21,443 nucleotides of DNA from Candidatus Omnitrophota bacterium (GTDB lineage: Bacteria; Omnitrophota; Gorgyraeia; Zapsychrales; Zapsychraceae): contig JACRHQ010000167.1 in assembly GCA_016217585.1 (NCBI GenBank), positions 1 through 21,443 on the forward strand. Direction: 5' to 3'. Position 1 is the stretch's first letter. Every line of letters starts with the position of its first letter. Below the pieces are notes generated by a model. It was not told the DNA's origin, ran no database searches, and saw nothing but the letters and a program-made list of their open reading frames with translations. A program made the translations under genes and the position numbers. Positions 14,984 through 21,443 of the stretch are shown here, piece by piece.

Positions 14984-15769
14984 ATGAGCAATCAAAAAAC
15001 AATTTTACTGATCGACGACGAGCTTGATCTCCAGCAGCTGGTCAAGATCGTCCTGAAATCCAAGGGGTACAACGTGGAAACCGCCGACAACGGACAGGAA
15101 GCCCTGGACATGATCGAGGCGGTAAAGCCGGATTTGATCATCCTGGACATGAACATGCCCATCATGGGCGGCGTCGAATTCTATAAAGCGATCTGTGACG
15201 AGTGGAGCCGGCCCAAATATCCCGTCCTGGTTTTGACGGCCCGCGCCAACATGGAACAACTGTTCCGGGAACTGGAGGCGGACGGCTTTATGTCCAAACC
15301 CTTCGAAATCGAGGAACTGCTCGCAGATGTGGAGACGATCCTTCAGAAAAAATCGGGGTCCCCCGGGGAGGCAAAACCCAAAGACAAGAACCAGCCGGTG
15401 AAAATCTGTGTCGCCGATAACGACCCCGGGGCCTGCGGCGCGATCGGCGCCGCGTTTTTGACGGCCGGCTTCGAGGTGACCCCGGCGCGCAGCGGGACCG
15501 AGGCCATCGACCGCGTCGCCGTCACCGTCCCCGACGCGGCCCTTGTCAAACTGGGGCTGCCCGATTTCTCCGGGGACATGGTCATTTCAAAACTGAAAAA
15601 AATGCCCAAAACGCAGGGAGTCAAATTCATCCTTTACACGCAAAAAACGGTGGCGGCGGGCCAGACGATCCCCCAAAACGGTAAAGACGGCATCGAACGT
15701 TTCGTCATCTACCAGGACGTCCAGGACCTGGTCCGTGCCGTGAACGAAGTGCTGAAGACGAACAGATAA
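14984..15769 (+). CDS. Double-receiver response regulator, second receiver degenerate
   Basis: A 261-residue protein with two receiver domains and no output domain. REC1 (about 5-122) is complete: D11/D12, phospho-acceptor D55 (IILDMNMP), T85 and K105 (SKPFE). After a Lys/Pro-rich linker (123-137), REC2 (138-258) keeps the fold pattern (ICVADNDPGA, KFILYTQKT). The phospho-acceptor position, four residues before the conserved Pro, is K189 (ALVKLGLPD), and the conserved KP lysine motif is also absent. REC2 is therefore a pseudo-receiver, perhaps for protein contact. It lies 27 bases after the hybrid kinase and likely ends that relay. GGAG lies ahead of the ATG. Confidence 0.9.
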   Translation: MSNQKTILLIDDELDLQQLVKIVLKSKGYNVETADNGQEALDMIEAVKPDLIILDMNMPIMGGVEFYKAICDEWSRPKYPVLVLTARANMEQLFRELEADGFMSKPFEIEELLADVETILQKKSGSPGEAKPKDKNQPVKICVADNDPGACGAIGAAFLTAGFEVTPARSGTEAIDRVAVTVPDAALVKLGLPDFSGDMVISKLKKMPKTQGVKFILYTQKTVAAGQTIPQNGKDGIERFVIYQDVQDLVRAVNEVLKTNR

Positions 15770-15779
15770 ACAGAAGGGC

Positions 15780-15880
15780 ATCCGGGGATCCGGAAATCAG
15801 GGACTGGGATATCCGGGAATCCGGATATCGGGGACATAAAATGCCCCGGATACCCTGATCACCGGATGTCCGGATAACCG
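15780..15880. repeat. Palindromic ATCCGG-rich intergenic element
   Basis: The 136-base gap between the double receiver and the phospholipase gene is built of repeated ATCCGG/CCGGAT units. The left arm, ATCCGGAAATCAGGG (15788-15802) and TATCCGG, matches the reverse complement of 15846-15867 except for two bases and a 7-base insert. GGGG-CAT/ATG-CCCC closes the centre (15830-15847). No T-tract and no clear promoter are visible. It may shield the 3' end of the relay mRNA or be a dispersed repeat. Confidence 0.65.
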
Positions 15881-15905
15881 GAGACTTAGCTAAAAAGCTT
15901 TTAAA

Positions 15906-18056
15906 ATGAGCAACTTGTCTTCCCTCATCAACCGTTTCCATCTGGTCAGACAGATCCCGATCTTCGCCGGGTTAAGCTGGATGGATCTGCACAAGATCGC
16001 CCGCAAGTCCGTCATCAGCGAACATAAAAAAGGAGACATCATCTGCCGGCAGGGAGAACCGCCGGATTTTTTTTATTGCGTGGTCTCCGGCCGGCTGCAG
16101 GCTTACACGACGGGCGCGGGAGGGAGAAAAGGGGACGTGGATTTCATCCACCGGGGAATGCACTTCGGGATCGTCTCGATCCTCACCGGCGAAAACCACA
16201 CGATGACCTTCGAAGTCCTCAACGATTCGATCATCCTGAAAATCGCCAAAGACGACTTCCAGACGGTTTTAACCGACATCCCGCAACTGGGGTTGCGGTT
16301 GAGCCAGAGCCTCTCCAAGCGCATCCGCCACGGCAAACACGACGTCAAGTCCGTCTTCGAGAGCACGGTCATCGCCGTGTACAGCCCCGTCCAGGGGACC
16401 GGCAGCTCGACATACGCGGTCAACCTCGCCTTGAGCATCCAGAAGGAGACCAAAAAAAACGTCATCTTCATCAACATCCACGCCAACCAGACGCAGCCTC
16501 CCGCCGGGACCGGGACCGAAACCCCGGGCACCGGCCCCGCCTCCGACGGCGACGTCCCGCCAAGTCCCGATAAGACCGCCGAAGGCGGGACATCTCCCCG
16601 CTGGAAAACGGCCCCGGTCAACCTGGACGAGATCGTCGACGGCCACGAGAAAATCCTGGAACGCGTCATCAAAAAAGAACTGCCTGTGGACCTGCTCAAC
16701 GTTTCCTTTTCCCCCAACGACGCGGCCCTCAAGCGCCGGATAGGACTTTTCGTGAGCGCCTTCGTCGGCGACTACCATTACGTGGTCGTCGACCTCCCCA
16801 ACGACATGGACGATATCGTGCTCGAGACTTTGACCCAGGCCGACCTGGTGCACCTGGTGACCTGCGACCGGACGAACGACCTTGAATCCATCCGCAAGGT
16901 CGTCGACCATCTGGAGAACGCCCTCCGGGAGAAATTCCGGGAAGAGAGGGTCCGTGTGGTCGTGCGCCCGGTGCAGGATAAAATCTATCTTTCCTTCGAA
17001 GACATCAACAAACGCCTGGACTACCGCGTCTATGCCGCCCTGGAGAACCTGCAGCCCGCGGAACTGACCCAGAGGCAGGATTCCGCGCATTTATTTTTCC
17101 TCCAGACCGGGCCGCACAGCGAGTACAGCAAAACGGTCACCCGGATCGCGCGGGAGATCGGCGGTGTGTCCGTCGGGCTGGCGCTGGGGGGCGGGGCGGC
17201 CCTGGGGATCGCCCACATCGGGGTCTTGCGCGTCCTGGAAAAAGAAAATATCCCCGTCGATATCATCGCGGGAAGCAGCATGGGGGCCATTATCGCCGGG
17301 CTCTGGGCCATCGGCAAGGACGCCGCCGAGATTGAAAAAGTGGCCCGCGATTTCGAAAAAAGAAAGAACATGATGGCGCTCCTGGACCCGGTCGTCCCCA
17401 TCTCGGGGCTTATCGGCGGACGGGCGATCAAATACTGGCTGCGCAAAAACTTCGGAGGACGGACGTTATACAGCACGCGGATCCCGCTCAAGTTCATCGC
17501 CTACGACCTTGTCCGCCGGGAAGAACTCGTCCTGGAATCCGGGCCGCTGGTGGAGGCCATCCGCAAAAGCATCGCCATCCCCGGCGTCATCGAGCCGGTC
17601 GTGGAAAAAGACCGGCTGATCATCGACGGGGGGGTCCTGAACCCGCTGCCGACCAACGTCCTTGCCAGCCGGCAGATCAAGAAGATCATCGCCGTCAACG
17701 TCCTGCAGTCGCCGCACGACGTCTGCGAAAACTTCGCGCTGGAAAAAGACGCCGCGCTCAAAGAAACCCGGATCCCCTTCAGCGACGCCCCGTGGCAATT
17801 CCTGAAAATCCGCGCCCTGCGTTTTCTGCTGCGGCCGTTGCGGCATAACATCTCCGATATCATCGTGCGCACCCTGCAGGCGACCGAATACGTCCTCGCT
17901 GAACAAAGCGCCCAGCAGGCGGACGTCGTCATCCACCCGGACCTGGTGGGCATCAACTGGTTCGAGCTTTACAAGGTCGAGGAGCTCATCAAGCGCGTGG
18001 AGGAAGCCGCCCGCAAGGCCCTGCCGGAAATCAAAAAACTCGTGGAGGCTGAATAA
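15906..18056 (+). CDS. NTE-like patatin phospholipase with cNMP-binding and ParA-like domains
   Basis: A 716-residue protein of three parts. (1) A cyclic-nucleotide-binding-like domain (about 15-145: KKGDIICRQGEPPDFFYCVVSG, split motif; FGIVSILTGE). (2) A ParA/MinD-like domain (153-400): SPVQGTGSSTY sits at the P-loop but lacks the Walker lysine, while VVVDLPNDMDD and ADLVHLVTC match the later strands. (3) A patatin lipase (421-640): oxyanion GGG (428-430), nucleophile S458 in GSSMG and D574 in IDGG form an intact Ser-Asp dyad. This order matches neuropathy target esterase relatives, which are lysophospholipases. A Pro/Gly-rich insert (about 195-235) interrupts domain 2. The DUF2721 gene follows 2 bases later. 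The ribosome-binding site is poor. Confidence 0.88.
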   Translation: MSNLSSLINRFHLVRQIPIFAGLSWMDLHKIARKSVISEHKKGDIICRQGEPPDFFYCVVSGRLQAYTTGAGGRKGDVDFIHRGMHFGIVSILTGENHTMTFEVLNDSIILKIAKDDFQTVLTDIPQLGLRLSQSLSKRIRHGKHDVKSVFESTVIAVYSPVQGTGSSTYAVNLALSIQKETKKNVIFINIHANQTQPPAGTGTETPGTGPASDGDVPPSPDKTAEGGTSPRWKTAPVNLDEIVDGHEKILERVIKKELPVDLLNVSFSPNDAALKRRIGLFVSAFVGDYHYVVVDLPNDMDDIVLETLTQADLVHLVTCDRTNDLESIRKVVDHLENALREKFREERVRVVVRPVQDKIYLSFEDINKRLDYRVYAALENLQPAELTQRQDSAHLFFLQTGPHSEYSKTVTRIAREIGGVSVGLALGGGAALGIAHIGVLRVLEKENIPVDIIAGSSMGAIIAGLWAIGKDAAEIEKVARDFEKRKNMMALLDPVVPISGLIGGRAIKYWLRKNFGGRTLYSTRIPLKFIAYDLVRREELVLESGPLVEAIRKSIAIPGVIEPVVEKDRLIIDGGVLNPLPTNVLASRQIKKIIAVNVLQSPHDVCENFALEKDAALKETRIPFSDAPWQFLKIRALRFLLRPLRHNISDIIVRTLQATEYVLAEQSAQQADVVIHPDLVGINWFELYKVEELIKRVEEAARKALPEIKKLVEAE
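16551..16594. repeat. Palindrome within the phospholipase linker
   Basis: GACGTCCCGCC (16551-16561) and GGCGGGACATC (16584-16594) are reverse complements with one mismatch. CCGCC-GAA-GGCGG (16576-16588) makes an alternative small hairpin. It encodes part of the low-complexity insert GDVPPSPDKTAEGGTSP between conserved strands of the ParA-like domain, so it looks like an element accepted in frame. Confidence 0.6.
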
Positions 18057-18058
18057 CC

Positions 18059-18493
18059 ATGGAAAACCTGATCCAGAACCTGCGGGCCGCAGTCGCCCCT
18101 TGCATCCTGATCTCGGGGCTGGGGCTTATCCTCTTGACGATGACCAACCGCCTGGGGCGCACCATCGACCGCATCCGTTCCTTCAGCGTCACCTTGAAAC
18201 ACGCCCCCGCCGAGGAGATCCCTTTGATCAAGGCCCAGGTGGACATCCTTTACCGGCGCGGCCGCCTTCTGCAGACGGCCATCGCGCTGGTCTCGGTCAG
18301 CATGTTCTTCGTGGCTTCGGTCATGCTCATGCTCTTTTCGTCGCTGGCATTCAATATCCAGTTTGTCGCCCTGATCAAAATCTTTTTTATGGCAAGCCTG
18401 CTGTGCCTGATCGCCTCGCTGGCGTTCTTTTTCCTCGACGTACGCCTCACCCTGGCTTCACTCAAGATGGAAATAGAACACATGAATAAATAA
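18059..18493 (+). CDS. DUF2721 family membrane protein
   Basis: A 144-residue integral membrane protein. It starts with the family signature AAVAPCILISGLGLILLTMTN (split over TM1) followed by RLGRTIDRIR. A soluble helical loop carries basic residues (LIKAQVDILYRRGRLLQ), and two further hydrophobic segments lie at about 75-97 and 103-127. The function of DUF2721 proteins is not known. GGAGG lies 10 bases upstream inside the phospholipase gene, and the gap to that gene is 2 bases, so the two are very likely co-translated. That suggests a shared membrane-lipid context, but this is only positional. Confidence 0.85.
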   Translation: MENLIQNLRAAVAPCILISGLGLILLTMTNRLGRTIDRIRSFSVTLKHAPAEEIPLIKAQVDILYRRGRLLQTAIALVSVSMFFVASVMLMLFSSLAFNIQFVALIKIFFMASLLCLIASLAFFFLDVRLTLASLKMEIEHMNK

Positions 18494-18503
18494 AATAAAT
18501 TTT

Positions 18504-20564
18504 ATGAAATCCCGTGTTCAAAAAATTAAAGTCGGTTCCCGCGCCAGCCGGCTGGCCGTGGTCCAGGTCGGGGAGGTCCAGGCCCTCTTAAAGGGCAAAG
18601 GGATCCGGGTTGTGTTTGAACACAAAACCTGCTCCACCCGCGGCGACCGGGACAAGACGACGTCCTTGACGGCCAACGCCGGAGACGATTTTTTTACCGA
18701 CGCGCTCGACGATGCCCTTCTGGCGGGAGAGATCGATGCCGCCATCCACAGCGCCAAAGACCTGCCGCAAACGCCGCGGGAAGGACTGACTGTCTTTGCC
18801 CTGACGGCAAGCCCTGATGAAACCGATGCCTTCGTCGGGAAGACACCATTTGACCGGTTGCCGGCGGGGGCCAAGGTCGCGACCAGCAGTCCTCTGCGTA
18901 TGGAACAAGTCAAACAACTGCGGCCGGATCTGGTGACGGTAGATATCCGGGGTACGATCGAAGAGCGCATCCGAAAAATGGAAGAGGGTTATTGCGACGG
19001 GATCATCGTGGCCACGGTCGCCCTGAAACGTCTCGGCCTTGAGAAACATATCCGCAATATCATGCCCTGGGAGACAACACCTTTGCAGGGGCAATTGGCA
19101 GTGGTCGGCCGAGCGAATGATCCGGCGCTTGAGAATTTATTCGCGCCGATCGACGTGCGCCGAAATTACGGACGCGTCTTTCTCGTCGGGGCCGGGCCCG
19201 GAGACCCGGATCTGATCACGGTCAAAGGCGTCCGCGCGCTGGAGGCGGCCGACTGCGTCTTTTATGATTATTTGATCTCCCCCGGACTTCTCGACCACGC
19301 GCGAAAAGCGGAAAAAATTTACGCCGGCAAACGCAAAGGCGCCCACGCGATGCCGCAGGATGAGCTGAACCGCCTCTTGCGCCGCAAGGCCATGGAAGGC
19401 AAAACGGTCGCGCGGCTTAAAGGCGGCGACCCTTTAATCTTCGGCCGCGGCGCCGACGAGATCGGTTATCTGCGCCAATATCACATCCGGGTCGAAGTCA
19501 TCCCCGGGGTCAGTTCAGCCACGGGGATCCCTTCGCGGCTGGGGGTCCCGCTGACGGCCCGCGACATTTCTTCCTCCGTCGCCTTTGTCAGCGGCTACCG
19601 GCAGGGAGAAAAAGAAACGGGACAGGACCTTTTAGACATCCCGCGGACCGGCACGCTGGTCTTTTTAATGGGCCTGACCAGGCTGGAGCAGATCGTCCGA
19701 TCGCTTGAGGCCGCCGGCTGGAGCGCGCAAACCCCGGTGATGATCATTTCAAAGGGGACCTGCCCTGAAGAGAAAATCGTCCACGGGACGCTGGCGGACA
19801 TCCGGCAAAAAACGAAAGGCGAAACGCTGGAGCCGCCGGTTTTAATCATTGCCGGTGAAACGCTGCGGTTCTACCGGCCCGCCCCGGTGCCGCGCGTCCT
19901 GTACACCGGCAGTGACCCCGGAGAGTTCCGCGCGCGCGCTGAAGTGATCTTTTTCCCGATGATCGAAATCACGCCGGCAAAACTGACGGCCGTCCGGATA
20001 AAAAGGTTGCTGACGGATCTCGTCCATTACGATATAATCCTGTTCACCAGCAAGTTCGGGGTGAAATATTTTTTTGAACTGCTGGCCAGGGAAGGGTACG
20101 CGGCGAAAAAATTGAGCAAAAAAACCTTTGTCGCCATCGGACAGTCAACGGCCAAGGCGCTGGCGAAGGAAGGCGTTTCCGTCGCGCTGGTCGCCAAGGT
20201 CGAAACAAGCGAGGGACTTTTTCAGGAGATGACCGGGAAGATGAATCTGCGCGGCAAGAGAATCCTTTTCCCGCGCTCGGCGCTGCCTAACCCTTTTCTG
20301 AAACGCAACCTGACCAAGCAAGGGGCCAGGGTGGACGAATTGACCGTCTACGACAATACGCCGCCGGCGAAACGCCCGCTGCCGCTCCCGGAGGCGGCGA
20401 TCGAACGGGTCGTCTTTACCAGCCCTTCGACGGCGCGCAACTTCCTGGCCGCGTACGGCAACATCCCGCGGCATTGGCGGATATCAAGCCGCGGGGCCGC
20501 CACCAGCGCTTTTTTGCGCGAGGCCGGCTACGCGGATTTTGAAGAATTGAGGAACGCGCATTGA
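18504..20564 (+). CDS. Fused HemC-like / CobA uroporphyrinogen-III methyltransferase / HemD synthase
   Basis: A 686-residue fusion of tetrapyrrole enzymes. Residues 7-218 are HemC-like (GSRASRLAVVQ, IHSAKDLP with D86, then TSSPLR, RGTIEERIRKMEEG). Residues 223-458 are CobA/SUMT (VGAGPGDPDLIT, RLKGGDPLIFGRG, PGVSSATGIPSRLGVPLTAR split motifs), making precorrin-2 with SAM. Residues 462-683 are HemD (ILFTSKFGVKYFF, RILFPRSA, VFTSPSTARNF). The HemC part stops at PLQGQLAVVGRANDPALENLF and lacks domain 3 with the cysteine that holds the dipyrromethane cofactor; only C43 and C164 are left. R132 is followed by Met where HemC has a second Arg. CobA and HemD look complete. No clear ribosome-binding site before the ATG. 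The last codons overlap the next gene. Confidence 0.92.
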   Translation: MKSRVQKIKVGSRASRLAVVQVGEVQALLKGKGIRVVFEHKTCSTRGDRDKTTSLTANAGDDFFTDALDDALLAGEIDAAIHSAKDLPQTPREGLTVFALTASPDETDAFVGKTPFDRLPAGAKVATSSPLRMEQVKQLRPDLVTVDIRGTIEERIRKMEEGYCDGIIVATVALKRLGLEKHIRNIMPWETTPLQGQLAVVGRANDPALENLFAPIDVRRNYGRVFLVGAGPGDPDLITVKGVRALEAADCVFYDYLISPGLLDHARKAEKIYAGKRKGAHAMPQDELNRLLRRKAMEGKTVARLKGGDPLIFGRGADEIGYLRQYHIRVEVIPGVSSATGIPSRLGVPLTARDISSSVAFVSGYRQGEKETGQDLLDIPRTGTLVFLMGLTRLEQIVRSLEAAGWSAQTPVMIISKGTCPEEKIVHGTLADIRQKTKGETLEPPVLIIAGETLRFYRPAPVPRVLYTGSDPGEFRARAEVIFFPMIEITPAKLTAVRIKRLLTDLVHYDIILFTSKFGVKYFFELLAREGYAAKKLSKKTFVAIGQSTAKALAKEGVSVALVAKVETSEGLFQEMTGKMNLRGKRILFPRSALPNPFLKRNLTKQGARVDELTVYDNTPPAKRPLPLPEAAIERVVFTSPSTARNFLAAYGNIPRHWRISSRGAATSAFLREAGYADFEELRNAH

Positions 20565-21061
20565 TCATCTACGAAGAAATCTTGCGGGAATTTCAGGAAC
20601 AAAGGATAAAATACGTCCTGGTGGGAGGTATGGCGCTTAACATACTGGGATCCATGAGGAGCACGGCTGATATGGATATCCTGGTGGAAATGAGCGACCA
20701 AAATCTGAAGAAAGTTATCAAGATCCTCACGAAAAACGGATACAGAGTCAAGCAGCCCGTCGATCCCATGGGTATGGCCGATGAGGTAACGCGAAGGGAC
20801 TGGATTCAAAACAAGCACATGAAGGCCTTCAATTTTTACAAAGATCAGGAGCTTAAAGAAGTCGACATTATCATTGAAACGCCCGTTTCCTACGAAAAGG
20901 CCAGAAAGACGGCCATGACCGTCAAATGCGGACGCTTGACATTGCCGGTCATCTCGATTGAACATCTCATCGCGATGAAAAAAAAGTCCAACCGGCCGGT
21001 GGATAAACTGGATATCGAAGACCTTAAACGGATAAAAATACTCCGGGAACGGCGCAAATGA
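20561..21061 (+). CDS. Nucleotidyltransferase-fold protein (DUF6036/AbiEii-like)
   Basis: A 166-residue protein with the nucleotidyltransferase signature VLVGGMALNILGSMRSTADM followed by DILVEM (GG, then two acidic residues), a third acidic residue in KEVDIIIETP, and the helix-forming end VISIEHLIAMKKKSNRPVDKLD. The motif set is complete. Start: TTG 20561 overlaps the HemD stop (TTGA) and has GAGG at 20549-20552 with 8 bases spacing; no better ATG exists near the N-terminal motif. It overlaps the next small gene as ATGA. Such proteins are often toxin or antitoxin components. I cannot assign a substrate. Confidence 0.8.
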   Translation: MIIYEEILREFQEQRIKYVLVGGMALNILGSMRSTADMDILVEMSDQNLKKVIKILTKNGYRVKQPVDPMGMADEVTRRDWIQNKHMKAFNFYKDQELKEVDIIIETPVSYEKARKTAMTVKCGRLTLPVISIEHLIAMKKKSNRPVDKLDIEDLKRIKILRERRK

Positions 21062-21231
21062 TTTTCGAATGGGAAACTCACGACCAGCGTCTTCGGCGAT
21101 TCATGAAAATATCACCTCAAAAAAAGCTGGAATGGCTTCACCAGATGCATGAATTCATGCTGCGCACGTCGAACAGACGCCTGAAGGCCGTCCGGCTTGA
21201 ACTGAGAAAAAAACGCCAGGAAGCGCGATGA
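21058..21231 (+). CDS. Small basic 57-aa protein, partner of the nucleotidyltransferase
   Basis: The ORF starts as ATGA inside the stop of the preceding gene and has 57 residues: MIFEWETHDQRLRRFMKISP, then a helix KKLEWLHQMHEFMLR, then a very basic tail (RRLKAVRLELRKKRQEAR). It has no membrane segment or signal peptide. The tight overlap, small size and basic nature fit a component of a two-gene toxin-antitoxin-like module with the nucleotidyltransferase. I do not recognise a named family. That it is a real gene is supported by the overlap and the full reading frame with clear aromatic/charged pattern. Confidence 0.65.
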   Translation: MIFEWETHDQRLRRFMKISPQKKLEWLHQMHEFMLRTSNRRLKAVRLELRKKRQEAR

Positions 21232-21373
21232 TACCCAGCGAGTATGCCATTCGGGACACAATTTTCATCGAGACCTGCGGCTGACCGATGGTTGCGTTAT
21301 AGGATGAGAATGAAAAGGATAGCTCAGGCACTTGTGAAATTGCGATAAAGGATTATGTGCAAGAAGTTATGGA

Positions 21374-21404
21374 TTGACAGATTCTAAGACACTAAAAATA
21401 TATT
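21374..21404 (+). promoter_or_regulatory. Candidate promoter near the window end
   Basis: TTGACA (21374-21379) is followed after 19 bases by TATATT (21399-21404), in a clearly A/T-rich tail that also holds the 12-bp palindrome AAAATATATTTT. It would serve a gene beyond the window. The spacer is longer than ideal. The rest of 21232-21443 shows no gene. Confidence 0.35.
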
Positions 21405-21443
21405 TTACAGATAGTCAGTCTAAATGTATAGTGTAATCCATGA

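Noticed and set aside
21280..21350. Short ORF after the 57-aa gene (MRMKRIAQALVKLR)
   Set aside because: Only 14 codons, no ribosome-binding site or conserved context.
1..21443. CRISPR array, tRNA or rRNA gene
   Set aside because: No regularly spaced direct repeats, no cloverleaf with a CCA-end or T-loop GTTCGA context, and no rRNA-like stretch were seen.

Overview
This window looks like chromosomal DNA of a Gram-negative (two-membrane) bacterium. It encodes an outer-membrane porin with a terminal Phe, a periplasmic phosphate-binding-like protein, transmembrane histidine kinases, a VLCAD-type acyl-CoA dehydrogenase and a fused tetrapyrrole enzyme. All recognised genes lie on the + strand with short gaps or stop/start overlaps. 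The gene mix and the many palindromic repeats fit an uncultivated lineage (Omnitrophota-like or deltaproteobacterial), but that is inference; there is no rRNA or other phylogenetic marker here.

Layout. (1) 1-3364: the end of a small PsbP/DcrB-like protein, an RlmD/TrmA-type RNA uracil methyltransferase, a 59-nt hairpin, a promoter and a 617-aa acyl-CoA dehydrogenase. (2) 3389-6336: a GAF histidine kinase broken by an in-frame TAG and by loss of its ATP lid, then an intact membrane PAS histidine kinase (HK1). (3) 6349-7138: an MNT-HEPN toxin-antitoxin pair. (4) 7155-11723: porin, phosphate-binding-like protein and a large Cache-HAMP-PAS-PAS histidine kinase (HK2) whose kinase core is collinear with HK1. 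(5) 11706-13766: a roughly 2.06-kb toxin-antitoxin island with a second MNT gene, a truncated HEPN remnant, a MITE-like palindrome, two competing hairpins, a near-consensus promoter and an AbiEi-AbiEii pair. It separates HK2 from its natural downstream gene. (6) 13781-15769: a receiver-histidine kinase hybrid and a double-receiver regulator. (7) 15906-18493: an NTE-like phospholipase (cNMP, ParA-like and patatin domains) and a DUF2721 membrane protein. (8) 18504-21231: a HemC-CobA-HemD fusion lacking the HemC cofactor domain, then an overlapping nucleotidyltransferase and a 57-aa basic protein that may be a further toxin-antitoxin-like pair.

How it fits together. Porin, binding protein, HK2, receiver-HK and double receiver read as one sensory phosphorelay operon, probably for an anion such as phosphate. 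Toxin-antitoxin cassettes sit at two junctions of this operon. The strongest evidence of mobility is a 41-nt direct repeat (11706-11742 continued at 11881-11884, and 13767-13807). It duplicates the HK2 stop / receiver-HK start junction on both sides of the island. The second clue is a 27-nt leader shared by the two otherwise dissimilar MNT genes, each placed behind one of the two paralogous kinases. The window therefore shows defence/addiction cassettes entering a signalling operon while leaving each downstream gene a usable ribosome-binding site.
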